Shown here one piece after another: positions 38,615 through 52,600 of a stretch of DNA of 64,000 nt. The position numbers were made by a program, and so were the translations under genes. Positions within the stretch are counted from its first letter, which is position 1, and every line of letters starts with the position of its first letter. The notes beneath the pieces are model-generated. The model ran no database searches. It saw only the letters and a list, made by a program, of their open reading frames with translations, and had not been told where the DNA came from. This DNA comes from Litomosoides sigmodontis. Its lineage: Eukaryota; Nematoda; Chromadorea; Rhabditida; Onchocercidae. The stretch is taken from the NCBI GenBank assembly GCA_963070105.1, contig OY718803.1, positions 10,149,823 to 10,213,822 of the forward strand. The letters run 5' to 3'.

Positions 38615-40781
38615 TCGCTGGAAACTGCAGCGAAGGACTTGAATGATCTGAAAACTCCGCTTGAAGATTACTTGCAGTAAAGATTTTGCAAAATTGCTCG
38701 AAGAATTAGGACGAATGATTTGCAAATGAGATACTGGAAGCAGGTATAAGATTGAAATCGAGAAAAAGAGATTATCAAAAAAAAAAGCTATAATTACAAT
38801 TTTTCATCAATTGATTGGAAACTTTTTTTAGGAAATTTGACAGTTATCCAGTCATTTGGTAAATTTTTCCCTTAGTGAAACTAAATGTTAATGAGAGAGA
38901 TATCAATACGTCCTACTCGTCCTAAAGGATGAGGACATTTTTAAGTCAACGAAGCACTGAACAAGATTACTTATCGTTTAAAAAAAAAAAACAGAAAAAG
39001 TGATGAAAGATGGAAGACATTGAAATATGCGATAAGATTCTAGAATTCTCCATTTGATCGGATGATTCCCACTCTATCGCACTATCCTTCGAGTTACTTG
39101 CGCGGGATATAACTTTTGGATCATGCATTTAATAATTCTTCTCTACTCTATTCTTTCTGAAATTCGAGAGAGAGAAATAGCTAATCACTGCTAAATTAGT
39201 CACAATTATTAAAGATGTTAGGAAATTATAAAGTGTAGTTTATTTGCAGAAACTTGCAACAGTTCCTAGAACTCAATTGTTAAATAGCATCAGTATATAA
39301 CTTGTTCTACCTCTACCATATCACCCTTTACTGCACCTTGCATAATTCATGAAATGGAAATTTCCTTGAGTATCAACCGCTACTACCTTTATGATCTTAT
39401 CCAATTCAAATAGTTACAACTCTACTGCACCAATGACATCTACTACTTAACACATTCCAGAAATTTATTCCACATTTCGTACTGAATACGCCATCGCAAA
39501 CAAAGATTATCCATCCCAATGAACCAATCTTACCGTCTCATTTTCTAGCAATATATGCTTGAATCGAAGGAATTAAAAAATGCTGACGATTTATGAAATA
39601 CCTGTAATAAATTAACGAAAATATCCAAGTTCAACTGCTCAACTAAAATCTTCTAGCGAGTAATAAGCGAGCGTTTTCACGGAGTTGCTACCTTTTGATT
39701 CAAATCTTAGGGAAACATTTTTTTTTTTGTTTTTTGTAATATTCTAACAAGCAAATATTGTAGCACAATTGTTATTATTGCCTTTTACAAAAACGAAAAA
39801 TGAATTTCAGCACAATTTAGCATTTGCCGAAACAATTCCATTGCTGCACCCTTATTGCCATGCAGACTGCATGGCAATGAGGGTGCAGCTTCTTCATTCA
39901 ACTATGACACTTCCCATTAACACTTCAAAGTAAGTTGCAACATCAACTGTTAATAGAAATAAACACACTGATACCAAATCTCTGCTATTCAATCAAGCTG
40001 ACAACGATATTTGTTATGGAACGTTCATTTTATTGATTGAGTATACCGGATACGGTATTCTGGAATCGCTCGTGTGCATTTCTTCGCAGGAAGCACTGAG
40101 TGGGAGTGAGGGAGGAGTAGGTTGCTCGGGTGGATGAGTGTGTGCTTGTTTCCTCATCTCGCCATCGATGAAACGGTGGAGTGTTGAATTTCGAATTCAC
40201 AACCACACTTACGTCACTGATCACTTTTTTTTTTGTAGGGAAACATTTATTGGCGCTGTGATTAGCTTAATTTATTGTGTGACACTAGCGCTTCATTAAT
40301 GTACCAACAGGTAGATGAAAGAAATATTACATATGCGAAATATCAGAAATCAAATTGATAAATCACCACAACAGCTATATCACAAGCAAAAATGGAATAA
40401 TGCAGGAAACTAAATATTTAAATTAAATTATACATAAATAAATAAATATATATATGTATATGTATTATATATGTAAATGAATAGGATGAATTTTTTGGGA
40501 TGAAAGCTCGTTTGATGGTGGCAAATGAAGGAGCAAATTCCATGTGCCTTCCTTCACAATAAAAATCCAAAAAAAAAACCAAAATGAAGGAGGAAAACAG
40601 TTCTGGACGTTACACAACAACCGTTCACATTGTCTAAGAACAAATAGTGTTGTTGAAATGAAATAAACTAATATAGTAGGATGATGAACAGAATTAATAA
40701 GGTAGAAATAAATTGAAATAATGAAATAGAATAAGCGAAAAATGCATTTTGAACAATTCAGAGGCATTTTTTGATTTGTGA
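38615..40781. other. spacer end and 3' flank of the right receptor
   Basis: 38615-39985 is unique spacer DNA with no gene, apart from the possible upstream exon of the 37424-38614 frame and a near-perfect palindrome at 39843-39889. From 39986 it is right-arm sequence containing the 3'UTR of the right receptor. Confidence 0.5.
39843..39889. repeat. near-perfect 47-bp palindrome
   Basis: Two 22-nt arms, beginning GCTGCACCCTTATTGCCATG on the left, face each other around a 3-nt loop (GAC) with a single mismatch. It lies 97 bp outside the inner end of the right arm. The loop is too tight for a typical pre-miRNA. Confidence 0.93.
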
Positions 40782-43700
40782 TTAACTACTACTACTACTA
40801 CTACTACTACTAGCAGTAGTTTGCATTAGCATTAGCGCCGTTACACTCATCATGCATTTGCATAGAAGTTCGTTAATTCCGTCGTAAAAAGCTGTCAAAT
40901 GAACTCTCAAGCAGTTGCACAATTTGGCGGCGATCTGCAAAAAAAAAATGGACTTAGTTTTCAAGGTAAGAGCTATAAAGGATTGAAAGCTTAGCTTTGA
41001 ACTTCCCAAATTGCTGAAACTCACATTTTGAATTTTATCGGTGTCAGCCATTCCCATGCAATTTTGCAAGGAACAGAACGCCGTCAGAATTGCCATCTCT
41101 TCCTCCTTGACGTCGAAGCCCAAACCGTTGACGCACTGCTCCAGCGCTTCACTTCCAACACCCACAATTGCTTCGTAGTTCTCAGTTGTGAAGGAAGTAC
41201 GCAAAGTCTGTACAAATGATTGCTTCTTCAACTGTTTGCTGCTTACAACACCTCACCCCTCACCACTCATCAAAAGAATCAACACGCAACTGAACGAGTG
41301 AGCACTTACCAGAGCTGCGTAAACACCGTTGTCGACCACTTTCTCGCGATCTCTCCCACTTATTTCCTCCATCATTGGGATGTGATTCAGGAATACGTGA
41401 ATCCTTTCTGCAGCTTCACTTCGACTGCCAATCATCACGCCTCCGCCTCCGCTTCCGGGGAATGCTTCACGGTAAGCGCTAACAATAGTTGCTTTCAGTT
41501 TTTTCATCTCCTCAATCTCTTCCATCTCCTTCTCTCTGCAAAAATCACCCTTTCCTTAAATTGCGGTGAAATCTCGCCTACTCTGCCTACTAGCAACACA
41601 CACACTTTTTACCTGCTCTCATCCTTCTTTCGTCGTCGATTGCGATCCAAACGCACCGATTCCTGACGCATGCCTAATCGAAGACATTTCTTAAACCGGC
41701 AACTCTGACATCTGTTCCGGTTTTTTTGGTCCACTAGACAATTACCCTGCTTGTAGCACACGTATTCAATTTTCTTCTGAATAGTCCTTCGGAAGAAACC
41801 CTACAACAAATTCCGCCTACTAATAGTTGGTTGATAATGAATGTGTTCTGTGGAGGAGCGCACGCGCAATGTGTATACCTTACATCCTTCGCAACTCGGA
41901 ACACTGTAATGATTGCCCGAAGCTTTATCGCCACATATTGCGCATAAATTACTGTCATCTTCCTGATTAGAGTCCAACGAGGCTAACGGTTGACGTGGTA
42001 TACCGAAGCAATTGTAGACTGACGGTGGGATTGCTCGTCCATCCGGCGTGATTAATACACCGTTCGCTGTTACGGTATATCCCGGTAAGCTTTTAAACGG
42101 TGCACGAATTGTTGATGAACCCATTTGACTGAGACAATTTTGAATAGCTGAAATGATTAGAGTTGGAATTGAAAGTGGAAGAACAGATGTTTAGCTTCAT
42201 TTTTAACTCTATCGTGAGGAATAGACGTACTTCGTTGTGGAATCGAATATGGCGGCAGTACGGCAGTATTGGCCGGCATTACTGCTGTCGCACTCTGCGG
42301 ACTCAATGCTCTCCTTTGATTTAGCATCATAGCTGTCGGTTCCGCTACGTGTTTTAGCACGTCACTTTCACCCCTTCCTTCATTTCCCACAAGGATATTG
42401 TTTACTGTAAATGAAGTAGGCCAAGACAGTATTTGCTGCTCCTGTTTCTCTGTCGAATTTGCACTCATCGAAATTCCGGAATCTAAACGGGACCGTGAAT
42501 CCATCGTTGTAGTGTCACCTGTGTTGGCACTCCTTAGTGAGTGCTCATGAGCACTTCTGTCTGATTTCGTCTCATATTTTCCATTCATCCCATTAAAGCG
42601 CTCTTGGATTGTCCGCAACGGTAGCGATGTAATTGGTGGCTGATGAAGCTGAAAAGAGACGTGAAATTATGTGTGTGTGTGTGTGTGTGTGCAAACGCAA
42701 AAGAAACAGTACTGTAGTAGCTAAAGGGTCATCATAACCAAAGGTCATTTCAGTTTAGGGTTTAGAATTCCAAAACTTCAAAAGCATAACGCTGTCATTT
42801 TTGGGCAGTGAATGAATAATTGCTACCGTTTGTGTAACGTTTGTGTTCTTCCGTCCACTTTCGTCCACCTCCACCTCATTGTGTTGCTGGTCGAAATGAT
42901 TTTCCGTTGCTGCCGGACAGTATGGATGTGGTGAGAGGATGGGCAGTATTTCGGCTGCTGTTTTGTTTGATGAGTTGCTTTCGGAGCGAGAAGGAGTGGT
43001 GTCAGTGTTGGATAAATTTTCCACGTGTCGAGCTTTCATCATTGGTTCCGAGAGTGTTGCAGCTAATGATGTTCGCTTTTGGCCAAGCAATCCGGTTGGA
43101 GGAATATACGTTGAAGGGTCGGGAGCACCGGGAGGATCTATTAGTGCGTCAGAGAACGAAAACGGAGGAACGGTGATGTTGGGCTGATTCGCTTTTTCCG
43201 CTTCCTCTTGTTTTTGCGGCGGCTGCTGCTGCTGCTGCTGCTGCTGTCGAAGCGATTCCTTCTGCTGATCGTATTTTTGAATCATTGAAAAGACCGCTTG
43301 CGGTAACGGCGGTAATGGCATATTTTCCGCCGCCGCCGCCGCATTCCTTGCGTGTTCCATTAAGTGTTCGGTGAGATTTGCGTAGTGCATCGCTGCTTCA
43401 TGCGCTATTTTTGCTTGCTGTTCAAACGATAGCAAATATCTGTATGGTTGATCGTTCACTAACGGAATGCTGGATGACGGAATGCTGGATGACGTTGATG
43501 GTTCTGTGCTACTACTATTGGTTGGGAGTAATGACGTATGATGAGCTGCTGCTGCTGCTGCCGGAATGGTTGGCGTAAGAGAAGCTACACTGATCATAGG
43601 AACCGATGACGGATTCATCGCAGCGGCGCTTCCTTGTGGTGCGGGAAATGATTGCAGAAAGCGATCAAATGGTGGTGCTACATTCGCACCAATGCCTATC

Positions 43701-44101
43701 GAATTGTACTGCCGGAGCGGATTTGCTGGAAAGATTGCTGAGGCGGAATGGAAGCGTGGATCGTTGTTGATGATGCTGGCGTAGGGTGGGGGGATGTTGG
43801 TGGGTTGCAAGAGTGGCGGCGGATTGAAACGATCGGTTGGAAATAAAAAGTTCTGACTGTCACTGCTACCATTGCTTGCTAGGCGACTGTTTGTTTCGTT
43901 GCTAAAGACAAACGGATTGTTTAAGGCGTTGAAAACTGTTGGGATGGAATTGGAAATGCTGATTGGCGCAAATCTCGCATGCATCATCGTTGTGTTAGCC
44001 GTTGAAGCAGCAGTAATCGGATCCGGCATACGAAATGAGTCGCCGGAACTGTGTTCCTGCTCATTTGCACTTGTTCTCGAAGCAACATTTCGTCGTGACA
44101 T
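40782..44101 (-). CDS. nuclear receptor, right copy (RAR-like DNA-binding domain)
   Basis: Seven exons (44101-42827, 42648-42231, 42147-41879, 41800-41613, 41535-41310, 41231-41025, 40934-40782) join in phase to 911 aa. Organisation is identical to the copy at 25890-29188: long low-complexity N terminus, complete two-zinc DNA-binding domain with CEGCKG, a ligand-binding domain with the helix 3-4 signature, and no recognisable AF-2. It differs by a longer Gln run in the N terminus (8 versus 4), a longer C-terminal Ser run (9 versus 7), and a few substitutions such as NNPFVF for NNPFAF and GSAAAM for GSVAAM. No stop or frameshift is seen, so both copies can encode protein. Promoter and UTR are also duplicated, so the twins may be expressed alike. 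Confidence 0.88.
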
Positions 44102-46869
44102 TTTCACACAGAACTCCGAGGGTAATCCGGGAGAGCGACCGGGAGAGATTTTTCGGGAGAACAATGCATGCACCGGAAAGGAAAGGAAATGAAACGAAAT
44201 GAAGCAATAGCAGTTGTTCAGTTTACGGACCACAGCAACCAACTACTAGAACGCTGCTGCAAGTCATCACTGCTGCTGCACTCACTGGTCATCTCTATTC
44301 TATTGAGGTGGCGCGGTTCGGATGTGATGCAATGTGATGTGATCGGTGAACTTGACCTCATGGTAGGTAAATTATGGAAAAATACCTGTAAACAACATAG
44401 ATGCAGAGGTCAATCCTTGCTACATTGCTAACATTTCACACTGCTCGATGGCCATCGGCAATGCGAGGGATGAGCAAAAGTTGATGGACACTTTTGAGTG
44501 GAAGGCAAATTTGGTTTTGTTGAGAGAGAAAAAAACTTTTTCGTTTTTGAATTTACTTTGAATTAAGGACACAGCGAGTTCTTAGGAAGTCAGATCAGGC
44601 AGCATGGGAAGTGCAACGTTTGCTCTTTCACACATCGATATAAACTCTTTGCTTCATTTTAAAATTCATTTATTCCTTTCGCATAAGAAGTTAGTTATTT
44701 TTCCTCCCACGCAGAATAAGAAGAGTGAAACGGAGATGAATGTTACGTGGAGGGGAGAGATGCGGAATCGATCAGGTAGCAGCATCCGTAGATGACGTAA
44801 CAACTATTAGCATTCTTATTCTCGCAAAGTTGCAGTGTACTACCTACCGTACATCAAGTGCAACTGCAACGGTACTGCAATGACCACTGGACAAATGACC
44901 CGATGTCCGACGTAATAACCCATCCCCCTCGCCACAGCAGCAGCAAGATGTCCTCGCACTGCTTGCACTGTGCAAAAAAAGAAAACCACTGTCTTCTTCT
45001 TTTCTCGCTCCCCCTTTCCCTTCATATTTCCAGTGGTGCGTGTTCAAATGCAAGCGCAGTGAAATTGTTGTCATCGAAGTGGCGGCACAGACAACTAACT
45101 TCCTTTGTTTCATCTTGAAATTTCCAAATACGGCTAGCTGGCCAGCAATAACAACGAGTATTATGGCTGCCCACAAGACGTGAAAAGTAAGATGGGAGGA
45201 ATGTTTTGAATGAACGAATGTGTGCCCTCTTGAATGTATCTGCTCCACGCACGTCAACGCTTCTAGTCTGATTTCAATTTTTGCAACAATTCCTGGAATT
45301 CCAGGCTCCGATCCTTTTGGCCCTCAATTTGCACTCTTCAGGTCACATATTCAAGCAATAGAGACAGAGACAGAGAGAGAGAGAGGGAGAGGGAGAGGGA
45401 GAGGGAGGGGGGGGAGATGAAAGGCCAAATGTTGTTTACAGTTTGGGTCACTACGACCTCACCACAATGTCCTCAACAGGCAGAGTTCCCGCCGATTCCA
45501 TACCATAGGTAGAGGTACCTCTGCGCTTCTGAATAAGTCAATGATGCAAGGGGGGAGAGTGTTTTGATGTATCAACAACGGTTAGTACGTGCAAATGAAC
45601 TTATGCAAAAGTGTACAGGAACGAACCGTTTAACCTTCGACCTGTCCACTTCACCCCATTTTATCGCCACACTGCTCACTTCTCCGGTTCCTTCGCTTTG
45701 ATCGTCCGACATGCAAATCCGACAAAACTTGTTGACTGGAACGCTTGTTGCGGCGCGCTTCCGTCCCAGTGAATTCATGAGAAGCGGCGCAAAAGTTTTC
45801 CTTCTCCATCTGCACAGCTAACACTCTTACAACACTTACAGTTACAGCTTACAGTGTGATAAATTAGTGAGAGCAAAAAGGGAAAGACCGCACTTACCAT
45901 AAATTTTCAGGTCGCTTACAATCTCCACGAACAGTTTTCAAACTTTGGCTTCTTCTAAAACACTGAAATATTCCAAAAATTTCCAACTTTTCTTCATTGT
46001 TGTTGCTGCAAAATCTTGGTGGGAAATCATTGAGAAGTGTGTAAAATTTATTTAAATTCATGTAAATCAGGCGATTCCCTACTTCGCTGCCTGTTTTAAT
46101 CGCATTTTCGCTAAACTGTGCTCATTCACCGCAACTGAGGAAAAGTGTTGCAGCACAATGGAATCAAAGGGATTAGAGCTCTGTGTGACCCTTGCGGAGC
46201 GCTGAGGCACATTTTTTTCAAATTGTGCTTTAAAACTCCGCACCGCCTCGTTTCAGACGTATTGCTGCTACTTGCGATGGTGGTGGTGCCGCTCTGTTAT
46301 TTAGCGGTGTTTGTGTTGCCATCGTATGTGACGCAGGCAGCTTTACGTGAATGTTACATTACTTTCATTTTATTTTGAAAACTAAATAGGTTTTTCAGTC
46401 GAACACAAGATGGCTTTCTGTTAACAGAGAAATTTCGGTTTTCCTAATTTGAAATTCTTTAGCGAAAATTGCACTTCTGTGATTCATGCGCAGTCATAGA
46501 TTATGCAATTCGCGTGCTGGATGGAAACGCTACTGATCTCCTCGTGATAGTTTCAACTTTTGTGCGGACGCTGCTAAATGTTACGTAGAATTTTACATTT
46601 TCTCATTTCAGACAAAGTGTTGCAGTCAGTTATGCTATTGCCATATCACTTAACACTGTTTGTGTTGCCGTCATGTATTGCGCAAGTAACGGTACGCAAA
46701 TACGACATTACTCACAGTTTTTAAAATTTATTCAAATTTATCACACTAGCAACAGTGACCTCGATGAAACAAGAATTTCATAATGATATCCGTACGACAC
46801 TGTTGATTGTTAATGTCAATATGAATTTCGAAAAGTAATTAATTTACAATTTATTTCTAGCTATTTCAG
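44102..46869. other. upstream region of the right nuclear receptor gene
   Basis: Mirror of 23122-25889. It includes the GA-rich tract at about 45361-45416, the small-ORF region near 45650-45810, and the diverged internal duplication at about 46247-46362 and 46601-46712. No separate gene can be supported. Confidence 0.5.
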
Positions 46870-47510
46870 GTTTCATGGTTGGCAGTCTGTCAGTAACGCG
46901 ACAAGAGTAGAAGGATTGCATCTAATCGATCTGAAAAACGATTGAGACATGCAAATTATGAAAAAACCCATGAGGTGATGCTTCTTACTGGTGAAAAACG
47001 TTGCAAATGTGGCTGGTGCAAAAGGCAATTAATTCAAACTTAAATGTGACCAGACGAAACACAAATGAATACATTCGGGTAAAGGAGTTTACGTGTGCAA
47101 CGTCTGTCACATAGCATTCAGTCGTACGGGCGACCTGAATATTCACAAGAAGATTCATACCGGTGCGAAAAATCCTACCTTTATACGTAGGATGTTTGGT
47201 GGGGAATTCTCACGTTCAAGCAATATGAAAAAGCACAAGGGGATACATACCGATAAAAAAAAAATTGAAACGTGACGACATGAACGATGAAGCATTCAGC
47301 CAGTCTCACGACCTGTCAACACGTGAACTAACGCCTGAGCACGTGCAACAATTACAATGTGGTAAATGTGGTAGTAAGGAATACAGCGGAGGATTTAATT
47401 TGGAAGAAAATGAAATGTGCAAAAAGTCGCGCTGCAGCGCCACATTCCACAATGCGCCTCATAATTACGCCAACAGTAGGCGACATTTTTGCTACAGAGA
47501 GACACATTAA
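46870..47510 (+). pseudogene. decayed C2H2 zinc-finger exon, mirror of the 22474-23121 gene
   Basis: After the same acceptor (GCTATTTCAG) the sequence matches the left copy only up to 46898. It then diverges, with a gap of about 16 nt and in-frame stops. Finger remnants are recognisable in shifting frames: a GEKRCKCGWCKR stretch near 46992, a good finger CNVCHIAFSRTGDLNIHKKIH near 47097, a finger that has lost its first Cys (MFGGEFSRSSNMKKHKGIH), and a last CGKCGSKEYSG stretch near 47362. Frameshifts near 47040 and 47265 prevent a continuous product. Confidence 0.75.
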
Positions 47511-49618
47511 TTAAGGAAGTAATTATGTACGCAAAGCTAAATAATGGCATTGTTGTAGCTTAAATTTTATTTGTGTTTCATTTTTCGTTTGCGCTTTGGT
47601 CACTATCTTCTGATTGAGCGCGAGAATAGGCTATTTTCAATTATAACGTATTAAAGCTGTATAATGCGTGCATTTTTCCGCACCAAGTTTCACGTTATTT
47701 CAATTTAAACATGCAGAAGTTTGTCTAATCAATTGTCGTAATCTCCGAGCTGCAACTTTTTCGCGCATTAAATAGCTTGGAATTTTCGAGTAAAGCAATA
47801 AGAAATGGTGGAAGAAATTTGCTAATCAGCGGTTAAGTGATTATCGCTAGATGGTGGAAATACATTGGTCACACTCGAACGTGGTTTTAATGCGTGAATC
47901 TTGTTGTGCTGCGTATCAATGCGTCAAAAAAGATGTATGAGTTATTTCCGGAAGAGCCATTAGTAACGGTTTTACAATTCGCAAATGTCCTCCTATCACT
48001 TAAATTTGGACAATTTTTCCTCATGTTGTCCTTGGTATGCATTAATGTGGTAGATTCGTTATCAGATAAAGCTACCCAAGTGGACACTTTCAAGTGGACA
48101 CCCAACTGGTGGGAACTGCAGAAGACGGAACGGTAAGGGTGAACTGCTTGATGATGCTAAATGAAACATAATGTTTACAAACGATGTCACCGATCGTTTG
48201 AATTTTTTTCTTCATGTTCGCACACAGCTCACTGATTGATTTCATTGCTTTATATCTTTTCGAACCACTTTATTACAAACAATTTTACAACACCGTTACG
48301 TTAGCAGCAGCACTATGGGATATAACGTGATGTAACGTATCACCGTATCATCCGTCAATACTCGTCCGTATGAAACTATTATAGGCATGCATCGTGCACA
48401 CACCACTTCGACAATCTGCCTCTTCCGAAATTTTTCGAACATTAAACTCGCTAACACTGGAAACTTCAAGTCACAGCTGCACTCACCTAAGAGGTCTTAA
48501 CCAGCGGGGTCAGCCGGTACAACGCGCATTACGTGGCACGTCATGCCATGAACGGCAACATCCGGATCATCATGCCCCATATTTACGAACCAGAAAGGAT
48601 CGTTGAGCTTCAACACGATACGCTTCTTTCTGGAACAAGTATGTTCCTTGCAGGCAGCTCTGAGCGAGACGCACGAGAGAGCGAGACACGCAGAAACTTC
48701 CCTCTTCTTTACGTTACATTGTTGCAACACCGCCAAACTAGCAACCACTTCAGGTCAACAATCGCTCGCATGCGTGGACAGGTTTAAGGACGCGCTGTGA
48801 ACTAAGCAGCTCATTCCGGTGCCTGGATATTGATTCATGCTGATTCACTTGAATTTGCAGTGCTGTTGTTGACACTTTAATTTGAGCAAATCACAGTGCG
48901 TAGAAAACTGCTTCTGTAAGTAAATGAGAGAATGCTTACACAGTCGAAAAGTGAAGCTACGTGTGAGGAGAAATGTCCCGCTTCCAACGTCTCAGAAGTC
49001 TGCAAACTACTTTTTTTCTCGACTGACTTTTTATTGCAAAAGACTATCTACAGCACATATAGTAACAATCTGAATGAAAACACTGCACGAAACTAATGGA
49101 AATTTCTGCAATTCAGGGCGTAAGATACTGAAAGTTCTCAGAATGGAATTATACAATGAACAAAACAATGAAAAAAACCTAAAACCTATAAATTATTAAT
49201 ATTCGAACAAGCAAAAAATTTTGCAAAATGCAATAAAATTAACCACAGGGCATCTCAACGACTATCACCGAGATGCTTTCGAGTCATATAATTATTTTAT
49301 TTGGAATTAAATCAAAAAGCCTTCCATAACTTCCCCATCTCTAAAATCCTATAAATGGTCTGTTTGAACTGAAGTCATTTCACCCACAGGTGATAATGGA
49401 ATTCTCACTGTGCAGTTCACAAATAAAAATCATAACAGAATAAGTGAATTGAAGTTAAAAAACATCGAAAAATTCCTTCACTAAAGCATTCCATATCAGT
49501 TGTTTGTTACAACCCGATTTGAAATACTGGCGATAAAAATGACACAATCACAACAACTTGATTCAGAGAACAGAAACATAACATAAGTCGTTAGCGGTTT
49601 CTGCTCAAACAATATTTC
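47511..49618. other. region between the zinc-finger relic and PRC1, possible exons unresolved
   Basis: Two stretches look somewhat coding. At 47894-48136 (plus) a frame ends at a GAACG|GTAAGG donor. At about 48400-48790 there is a GC-richer block with long frames on both strands, including a minus-strand frame 48748-48497 with an acceptor-like TTGTTCCAG near 48634. I recognise neither and cannot join them. The rest is AT-rich. The PRC1 3'UTR is expected just below 49619. Confidence 0.4.
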
Positions 49619-52600
49619 CTACTTTCTCGGTGTTTTATAAATCGGAGGAAGATTAAACCCTTTCAATGGTTTTTTTGTTCGCTTATCTGTCGATCTCAAT
49701 GGCGATGAAGTTTTTGGACCAGTCTGAAATCTTCTGCACTTTCAAATATCCTTTAATACAACTTCAATAAAAAAGGAAAAGCTTTCTCCATTACATACAA
49801 TTAGAGTTACACAATTAGAGTTGAATCAAACAGTTATATACTAAATCGACTGAATAGAATGCTGGAAAATGGTGACAGTGCAAGACGAATGGAAAAGTGA
49901 ATAGAAAAGTGCAAAAAAAACAAAAAAGAAAAAAATGCATACTGTTGGTGGCCGAACGGGAGTAATCACCGAATGAAGGCTCACTGTACTTGAAGAAACA
50001 GATTTCATGTTTGACAGCACTGTGCCTGGAGTCTAAATAAACAAAAGAAAAAATGAATACATTCTGTACTGATATAATTTCATATCATGATTTTTATACT
50101 GTTGAATTAAGAACTAATGAACCTTTGATGTTGTCTGATCAAATCGTGCAAGCGGTTTTACTTTTGCTATTTTAGCTGAAGAACAAGGAGTGGCAAATGT
50201 TGACGGAGCACCACGCTTTTTCGGAGTAACCATATTAGACACATTCGAAACACTACCCGTGCACACCTCCAATTGTTTCTGTAACATGAAATGACATTTT
50301 TTTTGGAATTGCAGATATGGCACTAAGGAGGCGCTGGATCCTACACACTTAGTAGTCAAAGTCCAGCTTGCAACATAATCTTGAAGAACGCAAATTAACA
50401 CACATTAAACTGAAATGACTTCTTTAAGCAAACAGAAGTAAGCAAATTGACAAACGAAAGTTGGAACTGGAATAGAGGGTGATAAACCTTTCGTTTACGT
50501 TCAAGCTCCTTATTTACTCGGTATTCTTCCATTATGAATTCGATGTGCTCACAAGGAGATAAACCGTCCATCACAATCTGATTATCATGGGTTGATTCAT
50601 ATTTTTCTACTTCTTCTTTCAACTCATTTTGTATGCTTGGAAGTCGACTTGCAATGAATTTCTGTCTCTGAATTTAAAGAGTGAAAGCAAACGGTACAAA
50701 TTATAAATACATCAAAAATGAGATCAATAGAAGCGTGTAGGCAATATCATTAGTCCCAACCAAAGATGATCCTACATTTTGGAATAATGAAATAAATAGG
50801 AGAAATAGATTTCTGCCAATATCATACATTTACTACCTTAATTTAAAATTCTAAACACGAAAAATTATGAAAAGAATATCCAGCACAAAAAACTACGCAC
50901 CACTAACTGATCGAATGAGTTCCAAAAATTTTATGATCACCAACAGCATACATACCTTCAAAGCTGTTTGCAGCTCACAATTACGATTATGATAACGTGA
51001 CTTGTCGTTTGCACGTCGTTCAAATTCAATTTTTTCGTTCCAAAGATCTTTCCATTCTTTCATTTTCTTATACACTTCTGCACGATCAGCAAGAAACTTT
51101 TCTAACGATTTCACTTGTTCTTTTGCTTGTTGGACATCATGCACAGTGTGAATAGCTACAAGTAACGTTATCTATCAATGCTACTATAACTTTAAAGTTT
51201 ACCTTTCATTTCCGTGTATATTTAAATAAAAAAATTTTATATAAACATTTCACTAAATTCTTATCTCGTCATTATACTGCATCGCAACTGCATTTTCAGC
51301 TAAGTATGACTATTTACATGGATTAAATTCCCGCGCAATATTTCGTTCTACATCTGGAATGTGGCATAAATCCCATAGTTCGTTAAGTCTTAACAGTGTC
51401 TCTGTATAATCAAAGCAAGCCTGCTCAATCCATTCGTTGTATTCTGCTTTAACCTAAATAATAAAAAGGCTATAACAAAACAGTAAAACACTGAATCACT
51501 ACTGACACACGCAGAAAATGTATAAAAAGCCTTGGCGAACGTATTAATACCAGATCATGCAACACTATTAATGGAAAAATACCTCATCAAAAGCACTTTC
51601 AAATTCATCCAGGAAATGTTTATCCCAAACCAGTTCATCACTATCCAAATCTAGAGCGGTGAATGTTTTTCCTAATTCCTTCGATGGAGTACTACCCATT
51701 TGCTTGTACCAACGCTTCATGTCCACTTGCCATTGCTTGCAATTCTCCATACGCCCAGTAAGTAATTCATTCAAATGAGCAACACGATCTTGGAGACGAG
51801 AAATTGCTGCATCATCACAAACCTAAAAAATTACGAAGCACTTAATTGTTGTATAGCATGGATTCGGTACATTTATTAGATCAAACAGTCCGCAAAATTA
51901 AAACAGCATTAATTTCAACATACGCAAGAAAAGTAATACTGCATTTTCATGCACAGATTATAAATGGAAAAATCTCAGCAGCTCACGTACAGCTGTACTT
52001 GACGGGAGGTCATCGATTTCTTCACCGGTTAGCACAGCGAGTTTTGCAAGTTCCTCAATCAACTTTTTTTGTCCTTGCAACCTATCGTCTTTTAAACTCT
52101 GCAATCGTCCTACGTCTTGATGCAGCGCACGATACTGAATTAAAGCAAATAATTTAGGAAATTTCTCGGCCACGAGTCAAAAATCCTGCATTTTCTGATA
52201 CTAAAATGAAATTCAAATGATTGCTTAGGGCTTGAATGATATACAGAAAAGCAATGCATCACATTCCCAAACATATGCACGCATTCAAGCGATTTACTCA
52301 AAAGGGAGCTCTACTTACCAAAGCTAGTGAGCCTGGTTTTATGTGATTCCTGCTAATTAGCGGCAAATGAAGTTCTTTGCACAGTTCTTCTGCTTGCTTA
52401 TTCATCTCATCGATACTTCCTTGTATCCCTTCAACCATTTCTTCTTCATCCGATACCTGGAAACAATTTAAACTCGTGACGAAATTATCGGATCAAGACA
52501 TTTCACGACACTACTCTCACATTGCAGACGCTCAAAAAAATCATTGGTTTATTCTAGAATGATTTTGTAGGGATAAATCACAAGATTTACCTCACAGCAT

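Larger units (their letters stand above)
39986..46898 (-). repeat. right arm of the large inverted duplication
   Basis: Reverse-complement copy of 23092-29987, about 17 bp longer because of small repeat expansions. It carries the second intact nuclear receptor. Its outer edge fades inside the decayed zinc-finger exon (46870-47510), the mirror of the left boundary. Confidence 0.95.
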
